DNA of 64,000 nucleotides from Arthrobacter sp. C2 (lineage in GTDB: Bacteria; Actinomycetota; Actinomycetes; Actinomycetales; Micrococcaceae). The first letter of the stretch is position 1. Each line of letters opens with the position of its first letter. Positions 1 through 10,922 of this stretch are shown in pieces. A program made the translations under genes and the position numbers. The notes below the pieces were generated by a model. The model was not told the DNA's origin. It searched no databases and worked only from the letters and a program-made list of their open reading frames with translations. The stretch covers positions 434,001-498,000 of the forward strand of contig CP042428.1 in NCBI GenBank assembly GCA_024207135.1. The letters are read 5' to 3'.

Positions 1-372
1 CGCCAGGCCGGAACGCACGTCGAGTACACGCTCGAGCAGCTGCGCGGCTCGCTGGCCGGGATCACCGCCGAGCAGGCGGCAACCCTCGTGGTTGCCTACG
101 AGCCGGTCTGGGCCATCGGCACCGGCGAGGTCGCGGGACCGGAGGACGCGCAGGAACTGTGCGCCGCCATCCGCGCCGAGCTTGCGGTGCTCTTCGGCGC
201 CGACGTCGAGGCCTCGGTCCGGGTGCTGTACGGCGGCTCCGTCAAGGCGTCGAATGCCGCGGCAATCCTCGCCCAGCGCGACGTCGACGGCGTGTTGGTC
301 GGCGGGGCCTCGTTGGACGCCGCGGAATTTGCTAACATTGTTAGGTTCGAGCACCACCTGGTGACCGACTAA
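1..372 (+). CDS. tpiA: Triosephosphate isomerase, C-terminal part (cut by window edge)
   Basis: Interconverts dihydroxyacetone phosphate and glyceraldehyde 3-phosphate in the cytoplasm (glycolysis). Only the last 123 codons lie in the window; the frame is open from base 1. The catalytic-glutamate motif [11 protein letters not shown] is present (Glu codon at 100-102), followed by the phosphate-binding YGGSVK segment near 229-246. It ends at TAA 28 bases before secG, the usual actinobacterial gap-pgk-tpi-secG order, so the gap and pgk genes are expected just outside. The C-terminus is full length for the family. Confidence 0.97.
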   Translation, partial: RQAGTHVEYTLEQLRGSLAGITAEQAATLVVAYEPVWAIGTGEVAGPEDAQELCAAIRAELAVLFGADVEASVRVLYGGSVKASNAAAILAQRDVDGVLVGGASLDAAEFANIVRFEHHLVTD

Positions 373-400
373 TCGCCATCGAGCGGATTGAAGGGCAATA

Positions 401-652
401 GTGGACGTCATCAAGTTGGTACTGCAGATTTTGCTGGGCATCACGAGCCTGCTGCTCACCCTGCTCATCCTGCTGCACAAGGGCCGCGGCGGCGGCATGT
501 CCGACATGTTCGGCGGTGGCATGACCACCTCGCTGGGATCCTCCGGCGTCGCCGAGCGCAACCTCAACCGCGTGACCATCGTCCTGGGAGTGACCTGGGC
601 AGCCGTCATCATCGGCCTGGGCCTGGTCATGCGCTTCAGCGTCGAGTCCTAG
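401..652 (+). CDS. secG: Preprotein translocase subunit SecG
   Basis: Small membrane subunit of the SecYEG protein-export channel. The 83-residue product has two hydrophobic segments (about residues 4-24 and 56-77) joined by a Gly/Met-rich cytoplasmic loop with a GGGMSDMFGGG stretch, typical of SecG. The GTG start at 401 follows an AAGGGC ribosome-binding site. It is read in the same direction as tpiA and was probably co-transcribed with it. A bidirectional hairpin terminator follows. Confidence 0.95.
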   Translation: MDVIKLVLQILLGITSLLLTLLILLHKGRGGGMSDMFGGGMTTSLGSSGVAERNLNRVTIVLGVTWAAVIIGLGLVMRFSVES

Positions 653-681
653 GCTTCGGCCGCACCGCACCAAGCAGGCAA

Positions 682-728
682 AAAGCGCGGCCCGCCTCTC
701 CTTCAACGGATGAGGCGGGCCGCGCTTT
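682..728. terminator. Bidirectional terminator between secG and pgl
   Basis: Perfect 17-base inverted repeat (682-698 and 712-728) with a 13-base loop. The outer arms are AAA/TTT, so each strand ends in a short T run. It separates the convergent secG and pgl transcripts. Confidence 0.85.
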
Positions 729-747
729 GGCGTGCGTGGAGAACCGG

Positions 748-1518
748 TCAGACCAGGGCCGCGGCGGCGGCGTCCATGAGCCACCAGGTCCCCTGGGTGC
801 CCGACACCCCGGAGGCCGGAACGCGTTCACGCGCCACCGGCTCCTGGCCCAGGGCCACGCCGGCCGCCGGGGCCTTGTCGGCCCCCGCGACCACGAGCCA
901 CACCGCGCGGGCGGTGTTGATGGCCTGGAAGGTCAGGGACACGCGCAGCGGCGGCGGCTTGGGCGAGTCCCGCACCCCGATGACGTTTGCACCGGTTGCC
1001 GCGGCTCCCGCGTGGTCGGGGAACAGCGAGGCCACGTGCGAGTCCGGGCCCATGCCCAGCATCAGCACGTCGAAGACCGGCAGGGAACCGGCGGTTCCCT
1101 CGTCTGAGGCCTCCCGCTCCAGCAGGTGCGCGTAGGCGGCGGCCGCCTCCTCCGGGGTCCCGAACTCGTCGGCCGCGCCCATGGCGTGCACCCGGCCCCG
1201 GTCCAGGCCGTGGGCATCGAGCACGCCCAGCAGCACCTCGGCCTGCACCGCGTTGCGGTCCGGGGAGCCGGCCTCGACAAAGCGCTCGTCCCCCCAGTAG
1301 AAGTTCACCCGCGACCAGTCCACCGCGCCCAGCGCGGGGGAGTCGGCGACGGCCTGCAGCGAGGCGATGCCCAGGGTTCCGCCGGTGAGCACGAGGGATG
1401 CCTCCCCGCGCGCGGCCTGCGCGTCGAGGATCGCGGTGACCAGCCGGGCGGCGACCGCGGCGGCGGTGGCCGGCAGGTCGGGGTGGATGACGACGTGACG
1501 CTTAGCGCTCACTGGCAC
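748..1518 (-). CDS. pgl: 6-phosphogluconolactonase
   Basis: Hydrolyses 6-phosphogluconolactone, the second step of the oxidative pentose phosphate pathway. The 256-residue product has the family's early LTGGT segment, the WGDERFV motif and the GMGPDSHVASLFP block. It is the last gene of the tkt-tal-pgi-zwf-opcA-pgl operon. The GTG start at 1518 overlaps the end of opcA by 17 bases and has a GAGGAG site 5 bases upstream; a second GTG at 1512 is possible. Same neighbour order as devB in mycobacteria. Confidence 0.94.
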   Translation of the reverse strand: MPVSAKRHVVIHPDLPATAAAVAARLVTAILDAQAARGEASLVLTGGTLGIASLQAVADSPALGAVDWSRVNFYWGDERFVEAGSPDRNAVQAEVLLGVLDAHGLDRGRVHAMGAADEFGTPEEAAAAYAHLLEREASDEGTAGSLPVFDVLMLGMGPDSHVASLFPDHAGAAATGANVIGVRDSPKPPPLRVSLTFQAINTARAVWLVVAGADKAPAAGVALGQEPVARERVPASGVSGTQGTWWLMDAAAAALV

Positions 1519-2439
1519 GGATGCTCCTCAGGTTGGTGCGTTTCAGGCCCTCGCGCACGACCTCGCCGAACAGCTCGTCCGGGTCGAGGCGGCGCATCTC
1601 CTCGGACAGGCAGTCCGAGACCGAGCGCTGCGGCAGGGAAATCAGCTGGGCCTTCTGGCCCGGCTGGTACAACTCGGCCACGTCCCCGGGGGGACGGGTA
1701 AGCTCGACGTCGCCGGTGGGAAGCGCGAAGCGCACCGAGCGGACGCCGGTGCCCTCGGGTGAGGACGCCAGCGTCACCGGGATCCGCAAGCACAGCCGCA
1801 GCCAGGCGGCAAGCAGCACCGTGGAGGGGGAATCGACCGCACCGGTGACGGTCACCGCGGTGACCTCGGCCGGGTCCAGCTGGTCCATCACCGCGGCCAG
1901 CTGGGCGCGCCACAGCGTCAGCCGGGTCCAGGCCAGGTCGGTGTCCCCGGCCCGGTAGGACTCGGCCAGCGCGAAGAGCGCCTTGCGCGGGTTGGCCTCC
2001 GCGCCCGAATCGGTGATGCGGCGGTGCGCGATCCTGCCCAGCGGGGACTGCGAGGCGTCCTTCGGGACCCCGTGCGGCCACCAGGCCACGATCGGGGCGT
2101 CGGGCAGCAGCAACCCGGAAACCAGGGACTCGTCCACGTGCGCGTCGGGGCCGAAGGTGTGCAGCACGATGACCTCCGCGGCGCCGGCGTCCCCGCCCAG
2201 GCGGATCTGCGCGTCCAGCCGGGTCGCCCCGGTGGCAGCGCCCTGGACCACCACCACGATGCGGCAGGGGTGTTCGCGGCTGGCCAGCGAGGCCGCGGAG
2301 ATCGCGTCCTCCTCGTACCCGGCACGGGTGATCACCAGCAGCGTCAGCACGCGGGAGAGCGCGGCGGATCCGCCGGCCCGGCGCATGGTGACCAGTTCCT
2401 TGGAGATCTTCGAGGTGGTGGTGTCTTTCAGCTGCGCAA

Positions 2440-2443
<4 letters not shown>
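1502..2443 (-). CDS. opcA: Glucose-6-phosphate dehydrogenase assembly protein OpcA
   Basis: OpcA binds and activates or assembles glucose-6-phosphate dehydrogenase in cyanobacteria and actinobacteria. The 313-residue protein starts with MIAQLKDTTTSKI, contains the ASREHPCRIVV region and the LLLPDAPIVAWWP motif common in this family. I chose the ATG at 2443 because it overlaps the zwf stop codon as ATGA, which implies translational coupling; an in-frame ATG at 2455 lies inside zwf. The open frame upstream of that is only the shadow of zwf. Confidence 0.94.
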
Positions 2444-3999
<1,556 letters not shown>

Positions 4000-4040
4000 C
4001 AAAGACGGGCCTTCAACTGTTGGTGGGAAACCGGTGAAAC

Positions 4041-4073
4041 GGTGCACCGGGCGCGCGCGGCGCCCGGTGCACC
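4041..4073. terminator. Hairpin between pgi and zwf
   Basis: Perfect 14-base inverted repeat (4041-4054 and 4060-4073) with a 5-base loop and no T run. It sits in the only sizeable gap of the pentose phosphate operon and could act as a partial terminator or an mRNA stabiliser. Confidence 0.5.
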
Positions 4074-4095
4074 GGGGTGGGATGCGGGTGGTGGA

Positions 4096-5727
4096 TCAGG
4101 CCTGGGCCAAATCCCGCACCAGCTTATCCAATTGGGCCAATCCCGCTTCCTTGTCCCGCAGGTGCAGGCGCAACACCGGGCGTCCCGCATCGGCCAGCAC
4201 CGCCGCGTCGCCGGAAGCCTGTGCGGCAATCAGCTCCCCGAAGGTGAAGGGGCGCTCGGGGATCGACAGGTCCATCGCGGAGTCCGCGGTGACCTGCAGG
4301 TAGGCGCCCACGCGCGGGCCGCCCTTGTGGAACTGCCCGGTGGAGTGCAGGAAGCGCGGGCCCCAGCCGAAGGTCACCGGACGTCCGGTGGCCGTGGCCA
4401 GTGCCGGGCGGATGGCCTCCAGCGCGGTGTCCGCGCGGCGGTCCAGGTACGCCTGCACCGACAGGTACCCGTTGCCCGGCAGCGCCGCCAACAATGCCGC
4501 CAGGGCGCCGGCGACCGAATCGACGCCGGTGAGCAGCCCGGCGGAGCCGCGGACCTCGATCGCGCCCTCGGTGAGCTGCGCGGGGACCGGGCCCGGGGTG
4601 GAATCCAGCAGCGAGCGGGCGGCGACCTTGGCGGCCTCCACGTCGGGCTGGTCGAACGGGTCGATCTCCAGCAGGCGCCCGGCGATGGCCGTGGCGTACT
4701 CCCAGAGCAGCATCTGCGCGCCCAGGGCGCCGGAGACGGCGACCGAGGCCGCGTTGGCATCGATGTCCTCGTCGGTCAGCAGCCCGGTGTCGGCCACCAG
4801 GCGGATCTGCAGGAAGTCCGCCGCGTCCGAAGTGGTTTCCGGCGCACCGTCCTCCACGACCACCGGCAGCACGCCGGTGCCCAGCTTGCCGGTGGATTCG
4901 GCGATGAGCTGTTCGGCCCAGTCGGCGAACCCGACCAGGCCCGAGCCCTCGTCGGCGAAGATGAGCTTGTCGCGCAGCGGGGAGGTGCCGGCAAGCGCGG
5001 CGCCCAGGGCCAGGGCGATGTTGTCCTCGTCGTCCTCGGCCAGGAACTCCGCGGCGTCGGATGCCTCGTCCAGGAACGCCTCGATGTCCACCCCGGCCAG
5101 GCCGGAGGGGACCAGCCCGAAGGCGGTCAGCGCAGAGTAGCGCCCGCCCACGGTCGGGTCGGCGTTGAACACCGCGCGGTAGCCGGCCTTGCGGCTGGCC
5201 GCATCCATCGGGGAGCCGGGGTCGGTGACCACGATGATCCGGGCGGCGGCGTCGAGCCCGGCGTCGTTGAACGCCTGCTCGAAGACGCGGCGCTGCGAGT
5301 CGGTCTCCACGGTGGAACCGGACTTGGAGGCTACCACCAGGGCGGTGGTGGCCAGCCGGTCGGTGAGGATGCCGGCAACCATTTCCGGGTCGGTGGAGTC
5401 GCAGGTGACCAGCTCGACGTCGTTGGTCGCGCAAATGACCTCGGGGGCCAGCGAGGAGCCGCCCATGCCCGCGAGCACGATGCGGTTCACGCCCTCGGCG
5501 CGCAGCTCGTCGCGCAGCGCCAGGATGCCGGGCACCAGGGCGCGCGAGCTTTCCGCGGCGTCGACCCAGCCCAGGCGGACCGCGGCCTCGGCGCGGGCCG
5601 AGGCGACCCACACCGTGGTGTCCTTGGCGGCGATGCGGCTGGCGACCCGATCGGCCACCAGCGCCGGCACATGCGCCTCGATGGCCGCTTGCGCGGCACC
5701 GGTGGCGATGAAACCCAGGGAGCTCAT
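4096..5727 (-). CDS. pgi: Glucose-6-phosphate isomerase
   Basis: Interconverts glucose 6-phosphate and fructose 6-phosphate. The 543-residue product carries SIS (sugar isomerase) domains; the glycine-rich LAGMGGSSLAPEV segment and the phosphate-binding SKSGST motif are visible in the first third, and the WGPRFLHSTGQFHKGG block in the last third. It is of the divergent actinobacterial type that is sometimes fused to transaldolase. Here the two are separate but touching: the start ATG at 5727 shares a base with the tal stop (TAATG). The open frame upstream of 5727 is a shadow of tal. Confidence 0.92.
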   Translation of the reverse strand: MSSLGFIATGAAQAAIEAHVPALVADRVASRIAAKDTTVWVASARAEAAVRLGWVDAAESSRALVPGILALRDELRAEGVNRIVLAGMGGSSLAPEVICATNDVELVTCDSTDPEMVAGILTDRLATTALVVASKSGSTVETDSQRRVFEQAFNDAGLDAAARIIVVTDPGSPMDAASRKAGYRAVFNADPTVGGRYSALTAFGLVPSGLAGVDIEAFLDEASDAAEFLAEDDEDNIALALGAALAGTSPLRDKLIFADEGSGLVGFADWAEQLIAESTGKLGTGVLPVVVEDGAPETTSDAADFLQIRLVADTGLLTDEDIDANAASVAVSGALGAQMLLWEYATAIAGRLLEIDPFDQPDVEAAKVAARSLLDSTPGPVPAQLTEGAIEVRGSAGLLTGVDSVAGALAALLAALPGNGYLSVQAYLDRRADTALEAIRPALATATGRPVTFGWGPRFLHSTGQFHKGGPRVGAYLQVTADSAMDLSIPERPFTFGELIAAQASGDAAVLADAGRPVLRLHLRDKEAGLAQLDKLVRDLAQA

Positions 5728-6839
5728 TAGTTGCCTGCCTTCTTCAGCGAGGCGGCGAGGTCGGTGAGCAGCTCGTTCCAGGCGGCCTCGAACTTGTCCA
5801 GGCCCTCGACCTCGAGCTTGGCCACGACCTCGTTGTAGCTCACGCCCAGGGCGGCAAGCTCGTCGAGCACGGCGTTGGCCTGCTCGTAGGTCCCGGTCAC
5901 GGCGTCGCCGGTGATCCGGGCGTGGTCCGCGGTGGCTTCCAGGGTCTTCTCCGGCATGGTGTTCACGGTGTTCGGTGCGCACAGCTCGGTGACGTAGAGG
6001 GTGTCCGGCAGTGCCGGGTCCTTCACGCCGGTGGAGGCCCAGAGCGGGCGCTGCGCGTGGGCGCCGGCGGCGGCCAGCAGGTTCCAGCGCTCGGAGGTGA
6101 AGGACTCCTCGTAGACCTGGTAGGCCAGGCGGGCGTTGGCGACGCCGGCCTTGCCGCGCAGGGCCAGGGCGGTGTCGGTGCCGATGGCGTTCAGCCGCGC
6201 ATCGACCTCGGTGTCCACGCGCGAGACGAAGAAGGAGGCGACCGAGTGCAGCTTGGAAATATCGTGCCCGTTGGCCTTGGCGGCCTCCAGCCCGGTGAGG
6301 AAGGCGTTGATGACCGCGCGGTAGCGCTCCAGGGAGAAGATCAGCGTGACGTTCACCGAGATTCCGGCGGCCAGCGTCTGCGCGATGGCCTCCAGGCCCT
6401 CGACGGTGGCCGGGATCTTGATCAGCACGTTCTCGCGGTCGACCATCTCGGACAGGACCTTGGCCTCGGCGATGGTCTCGGCGGTCTTGCGGGCCAGGCG
6501 CGGGTCGACCTCGATGGAGACCCGGCCGTCGGCGCCGTTGGAGGCGGCGTAGACGGGTGCGAACAGGTCGCAGGCCGCCGCGACGTCGTCGCTGGTGATC
6601 TTGAAGACCGCTTCCTCGGCGTCCATGCCGGCAGCTGCCAGTTCCTTGACCTGTGTGGCGTAGGACTCGCCGTCCTGCAGTGCGGCGTGGAAGATCGAGG
6701 GGTTGGTGGTGACCCCGACGACGTTCTTTTCCTTGATCAGTGTTTCCAGCGAACCGGAGGTCAGGCGTTCGCGGGAGAGGTCATCGAGCCAGATCGAGAC
6801 GCCGGCGTCGGAGAGGGCCTGGGTGTTTGCGTTGCTCAC
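5727..6839 (-). CDS. tal: Transaldolase
   Basis: Transfers a dihydroxyacetone unit between sedoheptulose 7-phosphate and glyceraldehyde 3-phosphate (non-oxidative pentose phosphate pathway). The 370-residue product has the GVTTNPSIF motif near residues 42-50 and the Schiff-base lysine in VLIKIPAT (Lys141). Length fits the long actinobacterial class. It lies 27 bases downstream of tkt and overlaps pgi by one base. Confidence 0.96.
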   Translation of the reverse strand: MSNANTQALSDAGVSIWLDDLSRERLTSGSLETLIKEKNVVGVTTNPSIFHAALQDGESYATQVKELAAAGMDAEEAVFKITSDDVAAACDLFAPVYAASNGADGRVSIEVDPRLARKTAETIAEAKVLSEMVDRENVLIKIPATVEGLEAIAQTLAAGISVNVTLIFSLERYRAVINAFLTGLEAAKANGHDISKLHSVASFFVSRVDTEVDARLNAIGTDTALALRGKAGVANARLAYQVYEESFTSERWNLLAAAGAHAQRPLWASTGVKDPALPDTLYVTELCAPNTVNTMPEKTLEATADHARITGDAVTGTYEQANAVLDELAALGVSYNEVVAKLEVEGLDKFEAAWNELLTDLAASLKKAGN

Positions 6840-6866
6840 GATGGGAATCCTTTGGGTGTTGTGGTG

Positions 6867-8978
6867 TTACTTGGCGGCGGAGATGGAATCGAGGGCGGCG
6901 GCGGTGACGGCCTCCGCGGTGATCCCGAACTCCGAGAAGAGTCGCTTGTAGTCGGCCGAGGCGCCGTAGTGGTCAAGGGAGATGATGCGTCCGGCATCCC
7001 CGACCAGTTCGCGCCAGCCCTGGGCCACGCCGGCCTCGACGGAGACGCGGGCCTTCACGGCCGCGGGCAGCACGGACTCGCGGTAGGCGGCGTCCTGCTT
7101 GTTGAACCATTCCAGGCACGGGATGGAGACCACGCGGGCGGGCACGCCCTGGGCCTGCAGGGCCTCGCGGGCCTCGACGGCCAGGGAGACCTCGGAGCCG
7201 GTGGCCAGCAGCAGCACCGCCGGGGCGACGACCTCGCCGTTGGCGGTGGCGTCGGCGAGCACGTAGGCGCCCTTTTCGGTGCCCGAAGCGGCGCCGAAGC
7301 CCAATTCGCTGCGGTCGTAGACCGGCAGGTTCTGGCGGGAAAGGATGATGCCGGCCGGGTTGGAGGTGGTTTCCAGGATCTTCTTCCAGGCGAAGGAAAC
7401 CTCGTTGGCGTCCGCCGGGCGGACCACGTCCAGGTTCGGGATGGCGCGCAGGGAGGCGAGCTGTTCGACCGGCTGGTGCGTCGGGCCGTCCTCGCCCAGG
7501 CCGATGGAGTCGTGGGTCCAGACGTAGATCGACGGGATTCCCATCAGCGCCGAGAGGCGGATGGCCGGGCGCTGGTAGTCGGAGAAGATCAGGAAGGTGC
7601 CCGAGTAGGCGCGCGTCGGGGAGGCCAGGGTGATGCCGTTGACGATGGAGGCCGCGGCGTGCTCGCGGATGCCGAAGTGCAACACCCGTCCGTACGGGTT
7701 GCCCTTCCAGGAGTCGGTGGACCGCGATTCCGGGATGAAGGAGGGCGCGCCCTCGATGGTGGTGTTGTTCGAGCCGGCCAGGTCGGCCGAGCCGCCCCAG
7801 AGCTCGGGCAGCACGCCGGCTACGGCGTTGATGGCCTTGCCGGAGGCCGAGCGGGTGGCGACGTCCTTGCCGGGCTCGAAGACCGGGAGGTTCTGGTCCC
7901 AGCCGGCGGGCAGGTGGCCGGATTCCAGGCGTGCCAGCAGTGCGGCGTTCTCCGGGTTGGCGGCGGACCAGGCGTCGAAGCCTTCCTGCCAGGCGGCGCG
8001 GGCCGCCGTGCCGCGGGTCTGGACCTCGCGGGCGTGGCCAAGCACGGCTTCGTCGATGGCGAAGGATTCGGCCGGGTCGAAGCCCAGGGCCTGCTTCAGT
8101 CCGGCTACCTCGTCGGCGCCGAGCTTGGAGCCGTGGATGCCGCCGGTGTCCGCCTTGGTCGGCGAGGGCCAGCCGATGACGGTGCGCAGGGAAATGATCG
8201 AGGGGCGGGAAGTCTCTGCCTTGGCGGCGCGCAGTGCGGCGTCCAGCTCGGCGAGGTCCTCGACGTAGTTCCCGGTCTTGGTCCAGTCCACGCGCTGGGT
8301 GTGCCAGCCGTAGGCCTCGTAGCGGCCCAGCACGTTCTCGGTGAACGCGACGTCGGTGTCGTCCTCGATGGAGATGTGGTTCTCGTCGTAGACCACGACA
8401 AGGTTGCCCAGTTCCTGGTGGCCGGCCAGCGAGGAGGCCTCGGAAGTGACGCCCTCCTGCAGGTCGCCGTCGGAGGCGATGACCCACACGGTGTGGTCGA
8501 ACGGGGAGGTGCCGGCGGCGGCGTCGGCGTCAAGCAGGCCGCGCATGCGGCGCTGGGCGTAGGCGAAGCCCACGGCCGAGGCCAGGCCCTGGCCCAGCGG
8601 GCCCGTGGTGATTTCCACGCCCGCGGTGTGGCCGTATTCCGGGTGCCCGGGGGTCTTGGCGCCCCAGGTGCGCAGCGACTCGAGGTCCTCCATCTCCAGG
8701 CCGTAGCCGGAGAGGAACAGCTGGGTGTAGAGGGTCAGCGAGGTGTGGCCGGGGGAGAGCACGAAGCGGTCGCGCCCGATCCAGGACGGGTCGGACGGGT
8801 CGTGGCGCAGGTGCTGCTGGAAGATCAGGTAGGCGGCCGGGGCCAGCGAGATCGCCGTTCCGGGGTGCCCGTTCCCCACCTTCTCGACCGCGTCCGCGGC
8901 CAGCACGCGGGCGGTGTCGACTGCTCGCTGGTCAAGATCGGTCCAAGCGAATTCGCTGTTGTCTGCTAGTGGCGCCAC
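6867..8978 (-). CDS. tkt: Transketolase
   Basis: Thiamine-diphosphate enzyme moving two-carbon units among pentose and heptose phosphates. The 703-residue protein shows the N-terminal GNGHPGTAISLAP block, the ThDP/metal motif SDGDLQEG near residue 167, the DSIGLGEDGPTHQPVEQ signature of the middle domain and the C-terminal DHYG segment. The GTG start at 8978 follows a strong AGGGAGGA site. It is the first gene of the pentose phosphate operon; its promoter must lie in the gap shared with ctaB. Confidence 0.97.
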   Translation of the reverse strand: MAPLADNSEFAWTDLDQRAVDTARVLAADAVEKVGNGHPGTAISLAPAAYLIFQQHLRHDPSDPSWIGRDRFVLSPGHTSLTLYTQLFLSGYGLEMEDLESLRTWGAKTPGHPEYGHTAGVEITTGPLGQGLASAVGFAYAQRRMRGLLDADAAAGTSPFDHTVWVIASDGDLQEGVTSEASSLAGHQELGNLVVVYDENHISIEDDTDVAFTENVLGRYEAYGWHTQRVDWTKTGNYVEDLAELDAALRAAKAETSRPSIISLRTVIGWPSPTKADTGGIHGSKLGADEVAGLKQALGFDPAESFAIDEAVLGHAREVQTRGTAARAAWQEGFDAWSAANPENAALLARLESGHLPAGWDQNLPVFEPGKDVATRSASGKAINAVAGVLPELWGGSADLAGSNNTTIEGAPSFIPESRSTDSWKGNPYGRVLHFGIREHAAASIVNGITLASPTRAYSGTFLIFSDYQRPAIRLSALMGIPSIYVWTHDSIGLGEDGPTHQPVEQLASLRAIPNLDVVRPADANEVSFAWKKILETTSNPAGIILSRQNLPVYDRSELGFGAASGTEKGAYVLADATANGEVVAPAVLLLATGSEVSLAVEAREALQAQGVPARVVSIPCLEWFNKQDAAYRESVLPAAVKARVSVEAGVAQGWRELVGDAGRIISLDHYGASADYKRLFSEFGITAEAVTAAALDSISAAK

Positions 8979-9293
8979 GTTGTGGGTCCTCCCTGTACGG
9001 TGTGCATTTCAAAGTCTGTTGGTTGCGCCGGCGTCCCGCCCTGTAAGCACAACGCCGCCGTCGCATCCAATGGTTCACTGGGCGGATTCGGCGGCGGCGC
9101 AACGCTTCCAGCTTAGCGCCATCGAGCCCGAAAGTGCCCGTTTGCGACCGCTTGTTGAGGCATGGCGAAAACATTGCCCGGGTCCGGCGCGCCGACGCGG
9201 GCCCGCCCGCATTGCACCCCGGCCCATTTCTACACGACGTAAAAGGGTATGCTAGAGGGTGATTGTCCTTATTACCCCCGTAGAACTGAGTAA
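8979..9293. other. Divergent intergenic region between tkt and ctaB
   Basis: No gene is visible in these 315 bases. They must hold the divergent promoters of the tkt operon and ctaB. The bases TATGCT at 9248-9253 resemble a -10 element for ctaB, but I cannot find a convincing -35. A GCCGCCG/CGGCGGC inverted repeat with a wide loop lies around 9053-9110. Confidence 0.5.
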
Positions 9294-10277
9294 ATGTCTG
9301 TGAAGACCGTGTCCGTTGACTCCGCAACGAGGGCCCGCGCAGCTCGCCAGCCGAACGAATCGGCCGGCGAATTCGTCTCGCGAAAAGCCAAGGCCTATCT
9401 GGCCCTGACCAAGCCACGTGTGGTTGAACTGCTGCTCGTGACCACGTTGCCGACCATGATGTTCGCCGAGCGCGGTTTCCCCTCGATTTCGCTGGTGCTG
9501 GCCACGCTGCTTGGCGGTGCCATGGCGGCCGGGGCGTCCGGCTCCTTCAACTGCTACATCGACCGCGACATGGACAAGGTGATGCAGCGCACCAAGGGGC
9601 GCCCGCTGGTCACCGGAGAGGTCACCCCGCGCGAGGCGTTGGTCTTCTCCTATGTCCTGGCCATCGCGTCGCTGGCGGTGCTCTGGTTCGGCACCAACCC
9701 GCTGACCACGGCCCTGGGCCTAGCCGCGATCCTCTTCTACGTGGTGCTGTACACGCTGATCCTCAAGCGCCGCACCGCGCAGAACATTGTCTGGGGCGGG
9801 ATCGCCGGCTGCATGCCGGTGCTCATTGCCTGGGCCGCGGTGACCAACAAGGTCGAATGGCCCGCGATCATCCTGTTCCTGATCATCTTCCTGTGGACCC
9901 CGCCGCACTACTGGCCGCTGTCGATGAAGTACGCGGACGACTACAACGCGGCCCATGTGCCGATGCTCGGTGCCATCTCCACGGCCCGACGCGTCTCGGT
10001 GCAGGTTGTGCTGTACGCCTGGGCCACGCTGGTGTGCTCGCTGCTGCTGGTCCCGATGGGCTATGCCGGCATCGTCTACACCGTCATCGCCGGCGTTTCC
10101 GGCCTCTGGTTCGTCTACGAGTGCCACGTGCTCTACCGCGAGGCGCAGCGCGACCACGAGCCGGCGGACATGAACAAGAAGGCCATGAAGGTCTTCCACA
10201 TCTCCATCACCTACCTGACGCTGGTCTTCGTGGCACTGGCCATCGACCCGTTCGTGGGCGGCCCGCTCTTCGGCTGA
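9294..10277 (+). CDS. ctaB: Heme O synthase (protoheme IX farnesyltransferase)
   Basis: Integral membrane prenyltransferase that farnesylates heme B to heme O for cytochrome oxidases. The 327-residue protein has the UbiA-type first aspartate motif in NCYIDRDMD (Asn86, Asp90, Asp94) followed by TKGRPL, and the second motif [13 protein letters not shown]; it is otherwise a chain of about nine hydrophobic helices. No clear ribosome-binding site precedes the ATG. The partner ctaA lies 1.5 kb away in the opposite direction. A terminator follows. Confidence 0.96.
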   Translation: MSVKTVSVDSATRARAARQPNESAGEFVSRKAKAYLALTKPRVVELLLVTTLPTMMFAERGFPSISLVLATLLGGAMAAGASGSFNCYIDRDMDKVMQRTKGRPLVTGEVTPREALVFSYVLAIASLAVLWFGTNPLTTALGLAAILFYVVLYTLILKRRTAQNIVWGGIAGCMPVLIAWAAVTNKVEWPAIILFLIIFLWTPPHYWPLSMKYADDYNAAHVPMLGAISTARRVSVQVVLYAWATLVCSLLLVPMGYAGIVYTVIAGVSGLWFVYECHVLYREAQRDHEPADMNKKAMKVFHISITYLTLVFVALAIDPFVGGPLFG

Positions 10278-10297
10278 CCACGCCACGTCCTCTTCGC

Positions 10298-10334
10298 AAG
10301 CGGCCCTTCGGTTCAATCCGAGGGGCCGCTTTGT
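10298..10334 (+). terminator. Terminator of ctaB
   Basis: Inverted repeat of AAGCGGCCC plus TTCGG (10298-10311) with its complement at 10318-10331, followed by TTGTTG. Confidence 0.75.
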
Positions 10335-10380
10335 TGTCGGTGGCCGGTCGTACCGGGGAGCGCACACGGGCCGGGAGCGC

Positions 10381-10869
10381 TCAGCGGACCATGCGGATCT
10401 CGTTGCCAGCGCCCTCGTAGCCACTGGGTTTCCGGGATCCGTCGGGAACGAATCCGTTGCGGGTGTAAAAGGCCGCGGCGCGCGCGTTCGCCTCGAGCAC
10501 CCACAGGCTCGCCGGCTCCTTGCCGAGGACCGCATCGAGCAACCCCTGGCCCGCCCCGGAGCCGTGTGCCGAAGCCAGCAGGTAGATGAACCACAATTGC
10601 CTGGCCCGCGGGGCGGGGGTGTCCTGGCTCGCGCCGGCCCCGGCCAGGCCGACGAGCCGGCCGTCCCGCTCGGCCACCGCAAAGCGGTCGCCGGGCCGCG
10701 GGTCCGTGCAGATCGACCGCCACATCCGGATCCGGCCGGCGCGCGCTTCCTCGCCCCAGGCGGATGCGGGGAAAACCCCGGCATAGGTTTCGGCCCAGGT
10801 CTCCAGGTGGAGTTCGGCCAGCGCTGCGGCGTCCCCGGGGCGCGGGGCGCGGATGAGGGTCGGTGTCAT
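10381..10869 (-). CDS. GNAT-family N-acetyltransferase
   Basis: Predicted acetyl-CoA-dependent acyltransferase of unknown substrate. The 162-residue product begins MTPTLIRAPRPGDAAAL, has a strand-rich core, an acetyl-CoA-binding loop in the region HGSGAGQGLL (a degenerate Q/RxxGxG/A) and the common C-terminal segment ARAAAFYTRNGF. I chose the ATG at 10869 because it begins right at the domain; an upstream in-frame ATG at 10932 would overlap the divergent phosphotransferase gene. Confidence 0.85.
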   Translation of the reverse strand: MTPTLIRAPRPGDAAALAELHLETWAETYAGVFPASAWGEEARAGRIRMWRSICTDPRPGDRFAVAERDGRLVGLAGAGASQDTPAPRARQLWFIYLLASAHGSGAGQGLLDAVLGKEPASLWVLEANARAAAFYTRNGFVPDGSRKPSGYEGAGNEIRMVR

Positions 10870-10922
10870 CGAAGCAACTTTACCGGCCCGGGGCCGCGGC
10901 ACCGCTGGTAGTCTTTCGAACC

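Noticed and set aside
5922-8969. Long plus-strand open frame opposite tal and tkt
   Set aside because: Antisense shadow of two clearly recognisable enzymes; low-complexity translation and no ribosome-binding site.
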